Shown: piece by piece, positions 55,576-64,000 of the stretch
Position numbering within the stretch: the first letter of the stretch is position 1
Layout: the number at the start of each line of letters is the position of its first letter
From: Oscillospiraceae bacterium
Lineage (GTDB): Bacteria; Bacillota; Clostridia; Oscillospirales; Ruminococcaceae
Assembly (NCBI GenBank): GCA_017466865.1
Contig: JAFTTI010000021.1
Coordinates: 186,001 to 250,000 of the forward strand
Direction: 5' to 3'
DNA length: 64,000 nucleotides
The notes under the pieces: model-generated
Told to the model about the DNA's origin: nothing
The model's database searches: none
What the model saw: only the letters and a program-made list of their open reading frames with translations
Translations under genes and position numbers: made by a program

Positions 55576-57735
55576 ATGGATATTAACAAGACTCTTGCGG
55601 TGGAATTCAAGCTCCGACAGGAACAGATTGACAATACGGTTGCTCTCATTGATGACGGAAAGACAATTCCCTTTATCGCACGATACAGAAAAGAAATGAC
55701 AGGCTCATTGGATGATCAGGTTTTAAGACAGATTTTTGACAGACTGACATATCTTCGTAACCTCGAAAAGAGAAAGGAAGAAGTTGTTTCTTCAATCACA
55801 GAACAGGAAAAGATGACAGATGAAATTGCGGCGGCAATTGAAAAAGCTGTTACTCTTGTTGAGGTTGAAGATATCTATCGTCCTTTCAAGCCCAAGAGAA
55901 AGACCAGAGCATCTGTTGCGAGAGAAAGAGGACTTGAACCCCTTTCCGTTTACATAATGCTTCAGAATATGAATGCCGAACCTGAAAAGGAAGCAGAAAA
56001 ATTTATTGACGCTGAAAAGGAAATTCCTGATGTTGCCGCTGCTTTACAGGGCGCTATGGATATTATTGCGGAAGATATTTCTGATGATGCGGCTTTAAGA
56101 AAAACACTCCGTGAACTTTATTTCAAAAAGGGAACTATCTCATCAAAGGCTGCTGATGAAAACGCAGAAAGTGTTTATACAAATTACTATGACTATTCTG
56201 AACCTGTTAATAAAATTGCGGGACACAGAGTTCTTGCACTTGACAGAGGTGAAAAGGAAGATTTCCTTAAAGTTACGGTTGCGGTTGCGGGTGATGAAGC
56301 AGAAAAGCTCGTATGCGACAAATATGTAAAAAATCAGAGTGCTGCTGCGGGATATGTTAAACTTGCGGCGGAAGATGGCTTCAAAAGACTTATCGCTCCT
56401 TCGATAGAAAGAGAAATCAGGGCGGAACTTACTGCTAATGCGGCAGAACAGGCGATAAAGGTATTTTCATCGAATTTAAGACAGCTTCTTATGCAGCCTC
56501 CCGTTAAGGACTGCGTTACATTAGGTCTTGACCCCGGATACAGAACGGGTTGTAAGCTCGCTGTTGTTGACGGCACGGGAAAGGTTCTTGACACAGGTGT
56601 TGTCTACATAACAATGGGTGAAAAGAACAGAATTGAACAGGGCAAGGTTATTGTCAGAAGACTTATTGAAAAATACGGTGTTACTGTTGTTTCGATAGGA
56701 AACGGAACTGCATCGAGAGAATCGGAAAGCTTTATAGCATCACTTCTTAAAGAAATTCCTTCAAAGGTTTCTTATATGGTAGTTTCTGAGGCAGGGGCAT
56801 CGGTTTATTCTGCTTCTAAACTTGCGGCGGAAGAATTCCCCGAATATGATGTTTCGCTCAGAAGTGCCGTTTCTATCGCGAGAAGACTTCAGGACCCATT
56901 GGCCGAACTTGTTAAAATCGACCCTAAGGCGATAGGCGTCGGTCAGTATCAGCACGATATGCCAAAAGCGAGAATGGACGAAGCACTTTCGGGTGTTGTT
57001 GAAGACTGTGTAAACGGCGTTGGTGTTGACCTTAACACAGCATCACATTCACTTCTTTCACATATCGCGGGTATCAATTCATCTGTTGCTAAAAATATCG
57101 TTGCATACAGAGAAGAAAACGGAAGTTTTACAGACAGAAAAGAACTTCTTAAAGTTGCTAAACTCGGTAAGAAGGCTTATGAACAGTGTGCGGGATTTCT
57201 TAGAATTTCGGGCGGAAAGAACCCTCTTGACAACACTGCTGTTCATCCCGAAAGTTATGACGCTGCAAAGAAACTTTTGGATGAATGCGGATTCAAACTC
57301 GCTGATATAAAGGCGGGCGCGGATAAAATCGCCGACAAGGCTGAAGAAATCGGATACAACAAACTTTCAGACGATACAGGTGTTGGTATTCCTACACTGA
57401 AAGACATTGTAAAGGAACTTCAGAAACCAGGGAGAGACCCTCGTGATGAACTTCCTGCTCCCTTACTTCGCAGTGGCGATATTATGGAACTCAAAGACCT
57501 TAAACCAGGAATGGAACTTGTCGGAACTGTAAGAAATGTTATCGACTTCGGCGCTTTTGTTGATATAGGCGTTCATGAGGACGGACTTGTTCACATCTCA
57601 CAGATATGCAACAGATTCATAAAGCATCCTCTTGAGGCTGTAAAGGTAGGCGAAATAGTCAAGGTAAGAGTTCTTGATGTTGACGAAAAGAGAAAGAGAA
57701 TTTCTCTCACTATGCGTCTTGACGAAAAGAAGTAA
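55576..57735 (+). CDS. tex: RNA-binding protein Tex
   Basis: The 719-residue protein has the Tex-N helical region (1-190), YqgF-like domain (about 320-430, LGLDPGYRTGCKLAVVD), helix-hairpin-helix pair (about 470-560, NTASHSLLSHIAGI) and C-terminal S1 domain (about 640-715, GMELVGTVRNVIDFGAFVDI). Tex is a conserved nucleic-acid-binding factor linked to transcription and ribosome rescue. CGGAGGTAGG precedes ATG 55576; a pseudouridine synthase follows after 3 bases. Confidence 0.95.
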   Translation: MDINKTLAVEFKLRQEQIDNTVALIDDGKTIPFIARYRKEMTGSLDDQVLRQIFDRLTYLRNLEKRKEEVVSSITEQEKMTDEIAAAIEKAVTLVEVEDIYRPFKPKRKTRASVARERGLEPLSVYIMLQNMNAEPEKEAEKFIDAEKEIPDVAAALQGAMDIIAEDISDDAALRKTLRELYFKKGTISSKAADENAESVYTNYYDYSEPVNKIAGHRVLALDRGEKEDFLKVTVAVAGDEAEKLVCDKYVKNQSAAAGYVKLAAEDGFKRLIAPSIEREIRAELTANAAEQAIKVFSSNLRQLLMQPPVKDCVTLGLDPGYRTGCKLAVVDGTGKVLDTGVVYITMGEKNRIEQGKVIVRRLIEKYGVTVVSIGNGTASRESESFIASLLKEIPSKVSYMVVSEAGASVYSASKLAAEEFPEYDVSLRSAVSIARRLQDPLAELVKIDPKAIGVGQYQHDMPKARMDEALSGVVEDCVNGVGVDLNTASHSLLSHIAGINSSVAKNIVAYREENGSFTDRKELLKVAKLGKKAYEQCAGFLRISGGKNPLDNTAVHPESYDAAKKLLDECGFKLADIKAGADKIADKAEEIGYNKLSDDTGVGIPTLKDIVKELQKPGRDPRDELPAPLLRSGDIMELKDLKPGMELVGTVRNVIDFGAFVDIGVHEDGLVHISQICNRFIKHPLEAVKVGEIVKVRVLDVDEKRKRISLTMRLDEKK

Positions 57736-57738
57736 TTT

Positions 57739-58584
57739 ATGAGAAGAATAGATTTTGTTGTAGAGCCGTCTTATGACGGCTTTACTGTTGAAAAATACCT
57801 TATGTCTGTTAAGGGGATTTCGAGAAGGCTTATCACAAAGATAAAATATTCCGAAGGGATTATGGTGAATGACAATGTTTCAAGAACTGTTGACATCATA
57901 AAATCGGGGGATAATGTTTCCGTTATTATGGAAGATGAAAAATGTCTTGAAGAAAATCTGTCGCTTGATATTCCGATAGTATATGATGACGACGATATCG
58001 TTGTTTTCAATAAGCCCTGCGGGACACCTGTTCATCCATCGATAAGGCATTATAACGATACTTTAGGGAATTATTTTTCCGCTGTTTTCAAGGGTGTTTC
58101 GTTTCGGCCCGTAAACCGTCTTGACAAGGATACTTCGGGACTTTGTGTTGTTGCCAAAAATGCTTTTGCGGCGGCGGAGTTACAGAAAAGTGTTGACAAA
58201 ACATACTATGCCGTTGTCAAGGGTGAACCCGATGATGAGGGAGAGATAAATCTTCCTATCGCAAGAGAAGATGGCACTATCATCAAAAGAAAAGTTGATG
58301 AGGCGGGACAAGAGGCGATAACGCGGTATAAGTCTGTCAGGAGAAAAAACGGGTATACTCTGCTTGAAATAAAACTTCTGACAGGGAGAACTCATCAGAT
58401 AAGAGTTCATTTTTCGTACATCGGTTTTGCACTTGCGGGTGACGAACTTTATGGCGGTGATATGAGTGTTATGAAAAGACACGCACTGCATTGCAAGACT
58501 CTCGAATTTATACATCCTGTTACAAAAGAAAAGGTCGTTGTTGATTCGGAAATTCCTGATGATATGGCATCATTTTTTAAGTAG
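57739..58584 (+). CDS. RluA/RluD-family pseudouridine synthase
   Basis: The 281-residue enzyme isomerises uridine in rRNA or tRNA. It has an N-terminal S4-like region (about 12-72) and the catalytic core with FNKPCGTPVHPS, NRLDKDTSGLCVVAKN (catalytic Asp in RLD) and LLTGRTHQIRVHFSYIG. The usual HRLD is NRLD here, a variant found in Clostridial members. It starts 3 bases after tex. The modified position is not predictable. Confidence 0.92.
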   Translation: MRRIDFVVEPSYDGFTVEKYLMSVKGISRRLITKIKYSEGIMVNDNVSRTVDIIKSGDNVSVIMEDEKCLEENLSLDIPIVYDDDDIVVFNKPCGTPVHPSIRHYNDTLGNYFSAVFKGVSFRPVNRLDKDTSGLCVVAKNAFAAAELQKSVDKTYYAVVKGEPDDEGEINLPIAREDGTIIKRKVDEAGQEAITRYKSVRRKNGYTLLEIKLLTGRTHQIRVHFSYIGFALAGDELYGGDMSVMKRHALHCKTLEFIHPVTKEKVVVDSEIPDDMASFFK

Positions 58585-58773
58585 ATTTGTTACCGTTTTG
58601 TAATAATTTTGTTTTGTATGGTAGCGGGATAAAGCCCTGTTCTACGCGGTTTTTATGGAAAAAGCAGGTTATTGGGGTAGTAAAATCATAGTCACAATAA
58701 CGAAAAGCGGTCTTTAAAATTAGTCAATATGAACAAAGATTTTGATAAACTTGCGAAAAAAATTCCCTTTAGG

Positions 58774-58801
58774 TTGATTTTTTGCGATTTTTCCGTATAA
58801 T
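58774..58801 (+). promoter_or_regulatory. Promoter of the M23 peptidase gene
   Basis: TTGATT (58774-58779) and TATAAT (58796-58801) with a 16-bp spacer. The upstream spacer from 58585 holds a 7-bp stem GTTATTG/CAATAAC (58668-58701) and no gene. Confidence 0.7.
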
Positions 58802-58865
58802 TAAAGGTTGTTGTATTTAAATCGATATATTTATAAATGTATTTTAAGGAAAGGAGAGTTGTGTC

Positions 58866-60578
58866 ATGGCGCAGGTAAATGAAGAAAAAAAGCCAAGCTT
58901 TATCGCTGAACTTTTTGAAGAAATGAATTATAATTTCTGTCGTTTCATGACAAAACTCGGAGCTTATGTTGTTTTCCTTTTTGTTACACTCGGCAGGGGA
59001 ATCAAAAAGTTCTTCCTTAAAATTTTCGGAAGAATCATAAATAAAATCGGCGAAAAAAGTTCGATTAGAACTTATATGATGAAAAGAAAACAGGAGTTTA
59101 TAGATGAAAAAGAAAAACTCTATGATTTCTTCTTCTGGCTTCGCGAAGATACAGAGTCTACTTATGTAAATGACGGGCTTATTTCTGCTTTAAGAGTGGG
59201 GTTTGTCCATTTTGCAAAAGGATTATGGCACGCAAGAGGATATGCTGTAAGAGCTTTCAACTGGGTGCTTCCTGTTATATCGATTGTTTTTATGATTTCG
59301 GTTTTGAATAATGTTTCAAACCTTGCTTATGGAGTCGGGGTTGAATACAAGGGTCAGCAACTCGGTATTCTTGACACCGAAAGCAAATATGACGAAACAG
59401 AAATGGCTTTGCAGGAAAGAATTACTTATACAGAAGATGACGAAAAGGTTGTAATTACTCCTAAACTTGCAGTAAGACTTATAACCGACGAAAAGGATGT
59501 TATTGAGCCTGATGCTTTAGTCGACAAGCTTCTTATGAACTCTGACGCCGATATCGTTGAAGCCTGCGGAGTTTTTGTTGACGGAGAATTTCTTGGTGCG
59601 ATAGAAGACAGACAGACGGTTGACAGTATGCTTTCGAGACGTCTTTCGAGATATATCGATGAAGATGTAAAGGAAGTTTTCTTTGATAAGGAAGTTGAAC
59701 TTTCTGACGGACTTTTCCTTGCGAACTCGGTTGTTGACAGTAAGGACATTATAGATACATTCGGTTCATCTTATGCGACAGCGGTTTACTATACTGCCGA
59801 AAAGGGAGATACACCGAGTGGAATAGCATCAATGTATAATCTTTCGACAAGCGAACTTGCTGCTATGAACCCCGGGATTCTTACAAATCTCCGCCCGGGC
59901 GATGAGGTTATGGTAAGTGTTGAAGAACCTTATCTTTCGGTAAATGTTGTAAAGCAGGAAACATACAACGAAGAAATCCCCTATGAAACAATAAAGACAG
60001 AAACAGACACTCTTTATAAGGGTGACTCAAGAACTGTTGTAAAGGGAATAAAAGGTGAAAGAAGAGTTGTTGCCGACGTTGTTTATCACAACGGCATAGA
60101 ACTTTCGAGAGATGTTCTTGAAAGTGCTGTTCTTTCAGAACCCAAGGCGGCTGAAGTTCAGATAGGAACAAAGCCTCTTGCACCTATAACGGGTATAAAG
60201 ATAAGCGGAACGGGTATTTACAGCTGGCCTGTTGCGGGCGGATATATCAGTTCTTATATGGGCGACGGAAGAGGTCATAAGGGTATTGACATCGCAGCAC
60301 CTTACGGAACAACAATCTTTGCAGCCGAAGAAGGAACTGTTGTTCTTGTTCAGAAGATAAAATACGGATACGGATACAACTTTATCATTCAGCACAACGA
60401 CGGAAGAAGAACAAGATATGCGCATTGCAGTGCTATCTATGTTTCTGTCGGACAGAAAGTTATCAAGGGAGAGCCTGTTGCGGCAGTAGGAAGCACAGGT
60501 CAGTCGACGGGTAACCACCTTCATTTTGAAGTTATTGAAAACGGTGTATTCAAAAATCCTTTAGACTTTGTTAAATAA
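58866..60578 (+). CDS. Membrane-anchored LysM-G5-M23 peptidoglycan endopeptidase
   Basis: The 570-residue protein has a cytoplasmic, basic N-terminal region (1-140, itself with one hydrophobic stretch near 33-50), a membrane segment (about 142-160) and a large extracellular part. That part holds a LysM (about 300-350), a G5 domain (about 355-440) and a LytM/M23 zinc peptidase (about 460-570). Zinc ligands are in GHKGIDIAAP and HLHFEV. It cleaves peptide cross-links in the wall. AAAGGAGAG precedes ATG 58866. It is monocistronic with its own terminator. Confidence 0.9.
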   Translation: MAQVNEEKKPSFIAELFEEMNYNFCRFMTKLGAYVVFLFVTLGRGIKKFFLKIFGRIINKIGEKSSIRTYMMKRKQEFIDEKEKLYDFFFWLREDTESTYVNDGLISALRVGFVHFAKGLWHARGYAVRAFNWVLPVISIVFMISVLNNVSNLAYGVGVEYKGQQLGILDTESKYDETEMALQERITYTEDDEKVVITPKLAVRLITDEKDVIEPDALVDKLLMNSDADIVEACGVFVDGEFLGAIEDRQTVDSMLSRRLSRYIDEDVKEVFFDKEVELSDGLFLANSVVDSKDIIDTFGSSYATAVYYTAEKGDTPSGIASMYNLSTSELAAMNPGILTNLRPGDEVMVSVEEPYLSVNVVKQETYNEEIPYETIKTETDTLYKGDSRTVVKGIKGERRVVADVVYHNGIELSRDVLESAVLSEPKAAEVQIGTKPLAPITGIKISGTGIYSWPVAGGYISSYMGDGRGHKGIDIAAPYGTTIFAAEEGTVVLVQKIKYGYGYNFIIQHNDGRRTRYAHCSAIYVSVGQKVIKGEPVAAVGSTGQSTGNHLHFEVIENGVFKNPLDFVK

Positions 60579-60606
60579 AAAGAGGGACTCTGTGTCCCTC
60601 TTTTTT
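60576..60606 (+). terminator. Terminator after the M23 peptidase gene
   Basis: AAAGAGGGAC pairs with GTCCCTCTTT and is followed by TTT. Confidence 0.9.
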
Positions 60607-60642
60607 GTGTAAAAAAACTTCGGAAAAATGTCATAAAAGGTC

Positions 60643-60671
60643 TTGACAAGGGTGAAAATAAATAGTATAAT
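60643..60671 (+). promoter_or_regulatory. Promoter of the ylxM-ffh-rpsP operon
   Basis: TTGACA (60643-60648) and TATAAT (60666-60671) with a 17-bp spacer. The leader begins with a 7-bp hairpin GTAAAGT/ACTTTAC (60679-60698). Confidence 0.88.
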
Positions 60672-60728
60672 GATTAATGTAAAGTTTTGTGACTTTACAT
60701 ATCCTTTGGAATTATGGGGGTGTTCTTG

Positions 60729-61097
60729 TTGGCTAAAGACCTTAACATAGCGCTTCTTCTTGACTTTTACGGCGAACTTCTTACCGAAAAGCAAAGGGAT
60801 ATGATAGAACTTTATTATGACGAGGATTTATCCCTCGGAGAGATTGCCGAAACAGCAAAGATAACAAGACAGGGTGTAAGAGATAGTATAAAGCGTGGCG
60901 AACAACAGCTTTTTGAATATGAAGAAAAGTTGGGGCTTGCGGCTAAATTCCAGAAGATCTCTGAACTTCTTGAAAAAATAGACAATCTTGCAAACGATAT
61001 AAATAAAGAAAGTACAACATATAATTATTCGAGAAATATTTCCATAAGGGCAGAAATGATTATGGAATGTGTTAAGGAAAGTAAAGATATAATCTGA
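60729..61097 (+). CDS. ylxM: YlxM-type helix-turn-helix protein of the SRP operon
   Basis: The 122-residue protein resembles region 4 of sigma factors (LLTEKQRDMIELYYDEDLSL then GEIAETAKITRQGVRDSIKR) with a charged coiled tail. It is typically encoded next to ffh and affects SRP function in some Firmicutes. The start is uncertain: TTG 60729 (or TTG 60726) fits GGGGG 8 bases upstream, while ATG 60714 overlaps that site. Confidence 0.87.
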   Translation: MAKDLNIALLLDFYGELLTEKQRDMIELYYDEDLSLGEIAETAKITRQGVRDSIKRGEQQLFEYEEKLGLAAKFQKISELLEKIDNLANDINKESTTYNYSRNISIRAEMIMECVKESKDII

Positions 61098-61118
61098 CTT
61101 TGATACGGAGGCATTTGT

Positions 61119-61442
61119 ATGGCTGGGTTTATGATGGTAAATACCGAAAAGGTTGACGAAAGAAGAGAACATATCCCGATAGGCGTTGTAACAGGACTTG
61201 GCTATGAAAATGCTGCGTCATCTGTTTATGGCCCTAAGAACTTTATCAGATGGGCAACAGAAGAAGCACTCAAAGACCTTGAAATTGCGGCTCTCGAAAT
61301 GAAGGCGGATGCTGTTGTATGTTTACGATTCAACATTCAGGTCGGTGAAACCGTTACTGTTATCGCGAGTGGAACTGCTGTCAAACTCGGAGAAATTCCT
61401 TACACAGCACTTACACACGAAGATATTTACGGAGATTATTAA
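61119..61442 (+). CDS. YbjQ/UPF0145-like protein
   Basis: The 107-residue protein fits the heavy-metal-binding YbjQ family in its layout: IPIGVVTGLGYENA, then a helix KDLEIAALEMKADAVVCLRF and VTVIASGTAVKL. The biochemical role is unknown. ACGGAGGC precedes ATG 61119. It is an unusual insert between ylxM and ffh, which normally adjoin. Confidence 0.72.
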   Translation: MAGFMMVNTEKVDERREHIPIGVVTGLGYENAASSVYGPKNFIRWATEEALKDLEIAALEMKADAVVCLRFNIQVGETVTVIASGTAVKLGEIPYTALTHEDIYGDY

Positions 61443-61466
61443 TAACTATTATTAAGGAGAAAAACT

Positions 61467-62834
61467 ATGGCGTTTGAGGGACTTTCCGAAAAACTGAATA
61501 ATGTCTTTAAACGTCTTAAAGGTAGAGGAAAACTTTCTGAATCTGACGTTAAAGAGGCTATGCGTGAAGTAAGAATGGCGCTTCTTGAGGCTGACGTTTC
61601 TTATAAGGTTGCTAAAGACTTTATCGCTAAGGTTTCTGAAAGAGCGGTAGGAGAAGAAGTTCTCGCAAGTCTTACTCCCGCACAGCAGGTTATAAAGATA
61701 GTTAATGAAGAACTCATCGCCCTTATGGGTAATGAAAATTCAAAGATAAATATTCCCGCTAAACCTCCCTGCATCATTATGATGTGCGGACTTCAGGGTT
61801 CGGGTAAGACAACACACTCGGCAAAACTCGCAAAGCATTTTAAGGATGCAGGAAAAAGACCTCTCCTTGTAGGATGTGACGTTTATCGTCCCGCGGCTAT
61901 CAATCAGTTACAGGTTGTCGGCGAAAAGGCGGGCGTAAAGGTTTTTGAAATGGGACAGATAAATCCTGTTACCATTGCAAAAGAAGCTGTTAAGCATGCA
62001 AAAGACCACGGTAATGACATAGTTATCCTCGATACCGCGGGCCGACTTCATATAGACGAGGCTCTGATGAACGAACTTAAAGAAATAAAGTCTGTTACCG
62101 AGCCTGATGAAATCATGCTTGTTGTTGACGCAATGACAGGTCAGGATGCGGTTAATGTTGCTAAATCTTTTGATGAAGCACTTGGTATTGACAGTGTTCT
62201 TATGTCGAAGCTCGACTCTGACACAAGAGGCGGTGCTGCGTTATCTGTTCTTGCTGTTACAGGTAAACCTATAAAGTTTGTCGGAATGGGAGAAAAACTC
62301 GATGATTTCGAGCAGTTCCATCCACAGAGAATGGCATCAAGAATTCTCGGAATGGGCGACGTTTTAACTCTTATTGAAAGAGCGCAGACAGCCGTTGACG
62401 AGGACGATGCAAAGAAACTTGCTGCAAGACTCAAAGAAAACACTTTCGGCATGGATGACCTTCTGGATCAGATGCGTCAGATAAAGAAAATGGGTTCTTT
62501 AAAGCAGATTATCGGTATGCTTCCCGGTGTTGCAGGTAAGATAAATGAAGACGATATCGACGAAAGTCAGTTTGGTCGACTTGAGGCTATGATTCTTTCG
62601 ATGACAAAGGCAGAAAGAGAAAAGCCCTCAATTATAAATCCTTCAAGAAAGAGAAGAATTGCTGCAGGTAGCGGAACTACCGTTGCTGATGTAAATCGTC
62701 TTTTAAAGCAGTTTGAACAGATGCAGAAGATGATGAAGCAGATGGGCGTTATCGGTAAGAATGCGAAGGGAAAACGCAATAAACTCAGACTTCCGCCGGG
62801 ATTTATGAATAACATGGGCGGAATGAAATTTTAG
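61467..62834 (+). CDS. ffh: Signal recognition particle protein Ffh
   Basis: The 455-residue GTPase binds SRP RNA and signal sequences. It has an N domain (1-95), a G domain with GLQGSGKTTHSAKLA, DTAGRLHIDEAL and SKLDSDTRGGAA, and a Met-rich M domain (about 330-455) ending with LPPGFMNNMGGM. AAGGAG precedes ATG 61467. Its RNA partner is encoded at 14846 in the same window. Confidence 0.96.
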   Translation: MAFEGLSEKLNNVFKRLKGRGKLSESDVKEAMREVRMALLEADVSYKVAKDFIAKVSERAVGEEVLASLTPAQQVIKIVNEELIALMGNENSKINIPAKPPCIIMMCGLQGSGKTTHSAKLAKHFKDAGKRPLLVGCDVYRPAAINQLQVVGEKAGVKVFEMGQINPVTIAKEAVKHAKDHGNDIVILDTAGRLHIDEALMNELKEIKSVTEPDEIMLVVDAMTGQDAVNVAKSFDEALGIDSVLMSKLDSDTRGGAALSVLAVTGKPIKFVGMGEKLDDFEQFHPQRMASRILGMGDVLTLIERAQTAVDEDDAKKLAARLKENTFGMDDLLDQMRQIKKMGSLKQIIGMLPGVAGKINEDDIDESQFGRLEAMILSMTKAEREKPSIINPSRKRRIAAGSGTTVADVNRLLKQFEQMQKMMKQMGVIGKNAKGKRNKLRLPPGFMNNMGGMKF

Positions 62835-62889
62835 CTTATAATGCAAATATCGCATTAGATAGAGAGTAATATTTTCGGAGGTGAAAAAC

Positions 62890-63132
62890 ATGGCAGTAAA
62901 AATCAGACTCAGAAGAATGGGTGCAAAGAAAGCTCCTTTCTATCGTATCGTTGTTGCTGACAGCAGATATCCTCGTGATGGTAGATTCATTGAAGAAATC
63001 GGATACTACGATCCTACAAAGGAACCTTCTGTAATCAACGTTGATGAAGAAAAGGCTAAGAAGTGGATTGCTAACGGCGCTCAGCCCACAGACACAGTAA
63101 AGGGTATCCTCAAGACAAAGGGTGTTCTTTAA
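62890..63132 (+). CDS. rpsP: 30S ribosomal protein S16
   Basis: The 80-residue protein starts [20 protein letters not shown] and contains [20 protein letters not shown], the full S16 signature. ATG 62890 follows CGGAGG; the in-frame GTG 62881 overlaps that site. The 55-base spacer after ffh has a small dyad TAATGC/GCATTA. Confidence 0.97.
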   Translation: MAVKIRLRRMGAKKAPFYRIVVADSRYPRDGRFIEEIGYYDPTKEPSVINVDEEKAKKWIANGAQPTDTVKGILKTKGVL

Positions 63133-63246
63133 TCCACAAAGCAAAGGGGAATAATCTACCGTCAGAACCGAGAGTTTTGACGGGGATTAAACACTCCTTA
63201 CAAAATCCAGAGAAAATACGACCGCATTACAGAATGGAGATTTAAA

Positions 63247-63480
63247 ATGGAAGAACTTTTGACTACTATCGCTTGCGGCCTTGTAAATGATAAAACGGCC
63301 GTATCAGTTACCGTTGACGAGCCCGATGCCGAGGGCGTTATCGTATATCATCTTCATGTTGCACCCGACGATATGGGAAGGGTAATCGGCAAACAGGGAA
63401 GAATTGCAAAGGCAATCAGAACAGTTATGCGCGCAGGCGCAGGTATGGTCAACCAGAAAATAATGGTTGAAATTGACTAA
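63247..63480 (+). CDS. khpA: KH-domain RNA-binding protein KhpA
   Basis: The 77-residue protein is a single KH domain with the GRVIGKQGRIAKAIR loop. KhpA partners KhpB (Jag) in post-transcriptional control of cell envelope growth in Gram-positives. Its place after rpsP and before rimM is conserved. The 114-base spacer upstream contains a hairpin CCGTCA/TGACGG near 63159-63182. ATGGAG precedes ATG 63247. Confidence 0.93.
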   Translation: MEELLTTIACGLVNDKTAVSVTVDEPDAEGVIVYHLHVAPDDMGRVIGKQGRIAKAIRTVMRAGAGMVNQKIMVEID

Positions 63481-63486
63481 GAAAAC

Positions 63487-63511
63487 AAAACGCCCTTTGG
63501 GGCGTTTTTTG
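63487..63511 (+). terminator. Hairpin terminator between khpA and rimM
   Basis: AAACGCCC pairs with GGGCGTTT and is followed by T residues. It may reduce transcription into rimM. Confidence 0.8.
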
Positions 63512-63536
63512 GTATATTCATTTTAAGGAGAGTTTT

Positions 63537-64000
63537 ATGAAACAGTTTCTTGAAATCGGAAAAATCGTTGCGACAAGAGGAGTAAGAGGAGAGGTAAGGG
63601 TTCAGCCTTGGTCAGACAGCCCTGAATTTTTATGCGAATTTGATATGCTTTATCTTGATGAGGGTAAAAAGACAATAGAAATCGAACGCTCGTTTGTTCA
63701 GAAAAATGTTGTTGTTATGAAGCTTAAGGGAATTGATACTGTTGAAAAAGCGCAGGAAATGAGAAACAGTATTCTTTATATGGACAGGGATGATGTTGAA
63801 CTTCCTGAGGGAAGCTATTTTGTTCAGGACCTTATCGGTCTTTCGGTTATTGACGCTGATAACAAGGAGAAAATCGGCGTTCTTTCTGATGTTACGGAAA
63901 CGGGCGCAAATGATGTGTATCACATAAAAGCAGAGAAGAAAGAGTATCTTATTCCTGCTATTCCTGATGTTATAGAAAAGGTTGACATTGAAAACGGTGA
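63537..64000 (+). CDS. rimM: Ribosome maturation factor RimM, cut by the window end
   Basis: The first 154 residues are visible: the RimM N-terminal barrel (MKQFLEIGKIVATRGVRGEV, VQPWSDSPEF) and the PRC-barrel domain (YFVQDLIGLSVIDADNKEKI, ANDVYHIKAEKKEYLIPAIP). RimM binds S19 during 30S assembly. AAGGAGAG precedes ATG 63537. The frame is open to the last base of the window; only the C-terminus is missing. Confidence 0.93.
   Translation, partial: MKQFLEIGKIVATRGVRGEVRVQPWSDSPEFLCEFDMLYLDEGKKTIEIERSFVQKNVVVMKLKGIDTVEKAQEMRNSILYMDRDDVELPEGSYFVQDLIGLSVIDADNKEKIGVLSDVTETGANDVYHIKAEKKEYLIPAIPDVIEKVDIENG

Noticed and set aside
58585..58865. Cyclic-di-AMP (ydaO) riboswitch before the M23 peptidase gene
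   Set aside because: Such genes are often under this riboswitch, but its conserved segments are not seen, and the promoter lies downstream of the structured part.

Overview
The window looks like a chromosomal segment of a low-to-mid GC Gram-positive anaerobe of class Clostridia, most likely a Ruminococcaceae/Oscillospiraceae relative. Reasons seen in the sequence: strong purine-rich ribosome-binding sites with several TTG starts, near-consensus sigma-A promoters almost always with a 17-bp spacer, class B sortases, an Rnf complex, a cobalamin methionine synthase whose reactivation domain is a separate protein, a small SRP RNA upstream of dnaX, and the order ylxM-ffh-rpsP-khpA-rimM. The genus cannot be fixed from the sequence alone, and GC content was not computed. 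No phage genes, insertion sequences, CRISPR arrays or rRNA genes were seen.

Layout. 1-7542 (+): end of a cysteine desulfurase, thiI, cinA-type amidohydrolase, three consecutive class B sortases, a Thr/Pro-rich SpoIID-domain protein and pyrimidine-nucleoside phosphorylase, closely packed. 7671-11951: zinc-ribbon protein, two tRNA-Ser genes followed by a duplicated tRNA 3' end, a sodium:amino-acid symporter, three small membrane paralogues and a divergent Lgt. 11966-17640: a soluble PocR chemoreceptor, DUF975 protein, aquaporin, SRP RNA, dnaX-ybaB-recR. 17719-23093: PrsA-like lipoprotein, polytopic protein, rsmE, an acidic Cys-rich small protein, a cell-wall amidase and a YegP protein. 23310-28990: tRNA-Pro with a duplicated 3' end, a glycosyltransferase that looks inserted, then metF, the MetH activation protein and metH. 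29034-41263: a GTPase/TPR pair, tRNA-Thr and tRNA-Tyr, typA, an acetyltransferase, a ribbon-helix-helix protein with clpB, a tRNA-Leu-led operon of three tiny membrane proteins and a PstS-like protein, a CmpB-family protein and trmB. 41516-45835: two-component system, phosphofructokinase and flagellin with a sigma-28 promoter. 45997-52798: a nine-gene apbE-nusGII-Gx-rnfCDGEAB operon. 52992-64000: XRE regulator and divergent histidine phosphatase sharing palindromes, a DUF975 protein with an apparent AUA start, tex, a pseudouridine synthase, a LysM-G5-M23 peptidase and the SRP/ribosome operon.

How the genes fit together. The Rnf operon carries its own flavin transferase (ApbE), which should load FMN onto RnfG and RnfD. 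MetF, the activation protein and MetH form one folate/B12 methionine unit. Cysteine desulfurase and ThiI form a tRNA 4-thiouridine pair. The sortases, SpoIID protein, amidase, M23 peptidase and Lgt point to active remodelling of the envelope. The less usual parts are the lipoprotein sortase, the two tRNA loci with duplicated 3' ends, the tRNA-headed small-protein operon, the flagellin leader with CsrA-like sites, the shared palindromes around the XRE gene, and the Lgt with altered signature residues.
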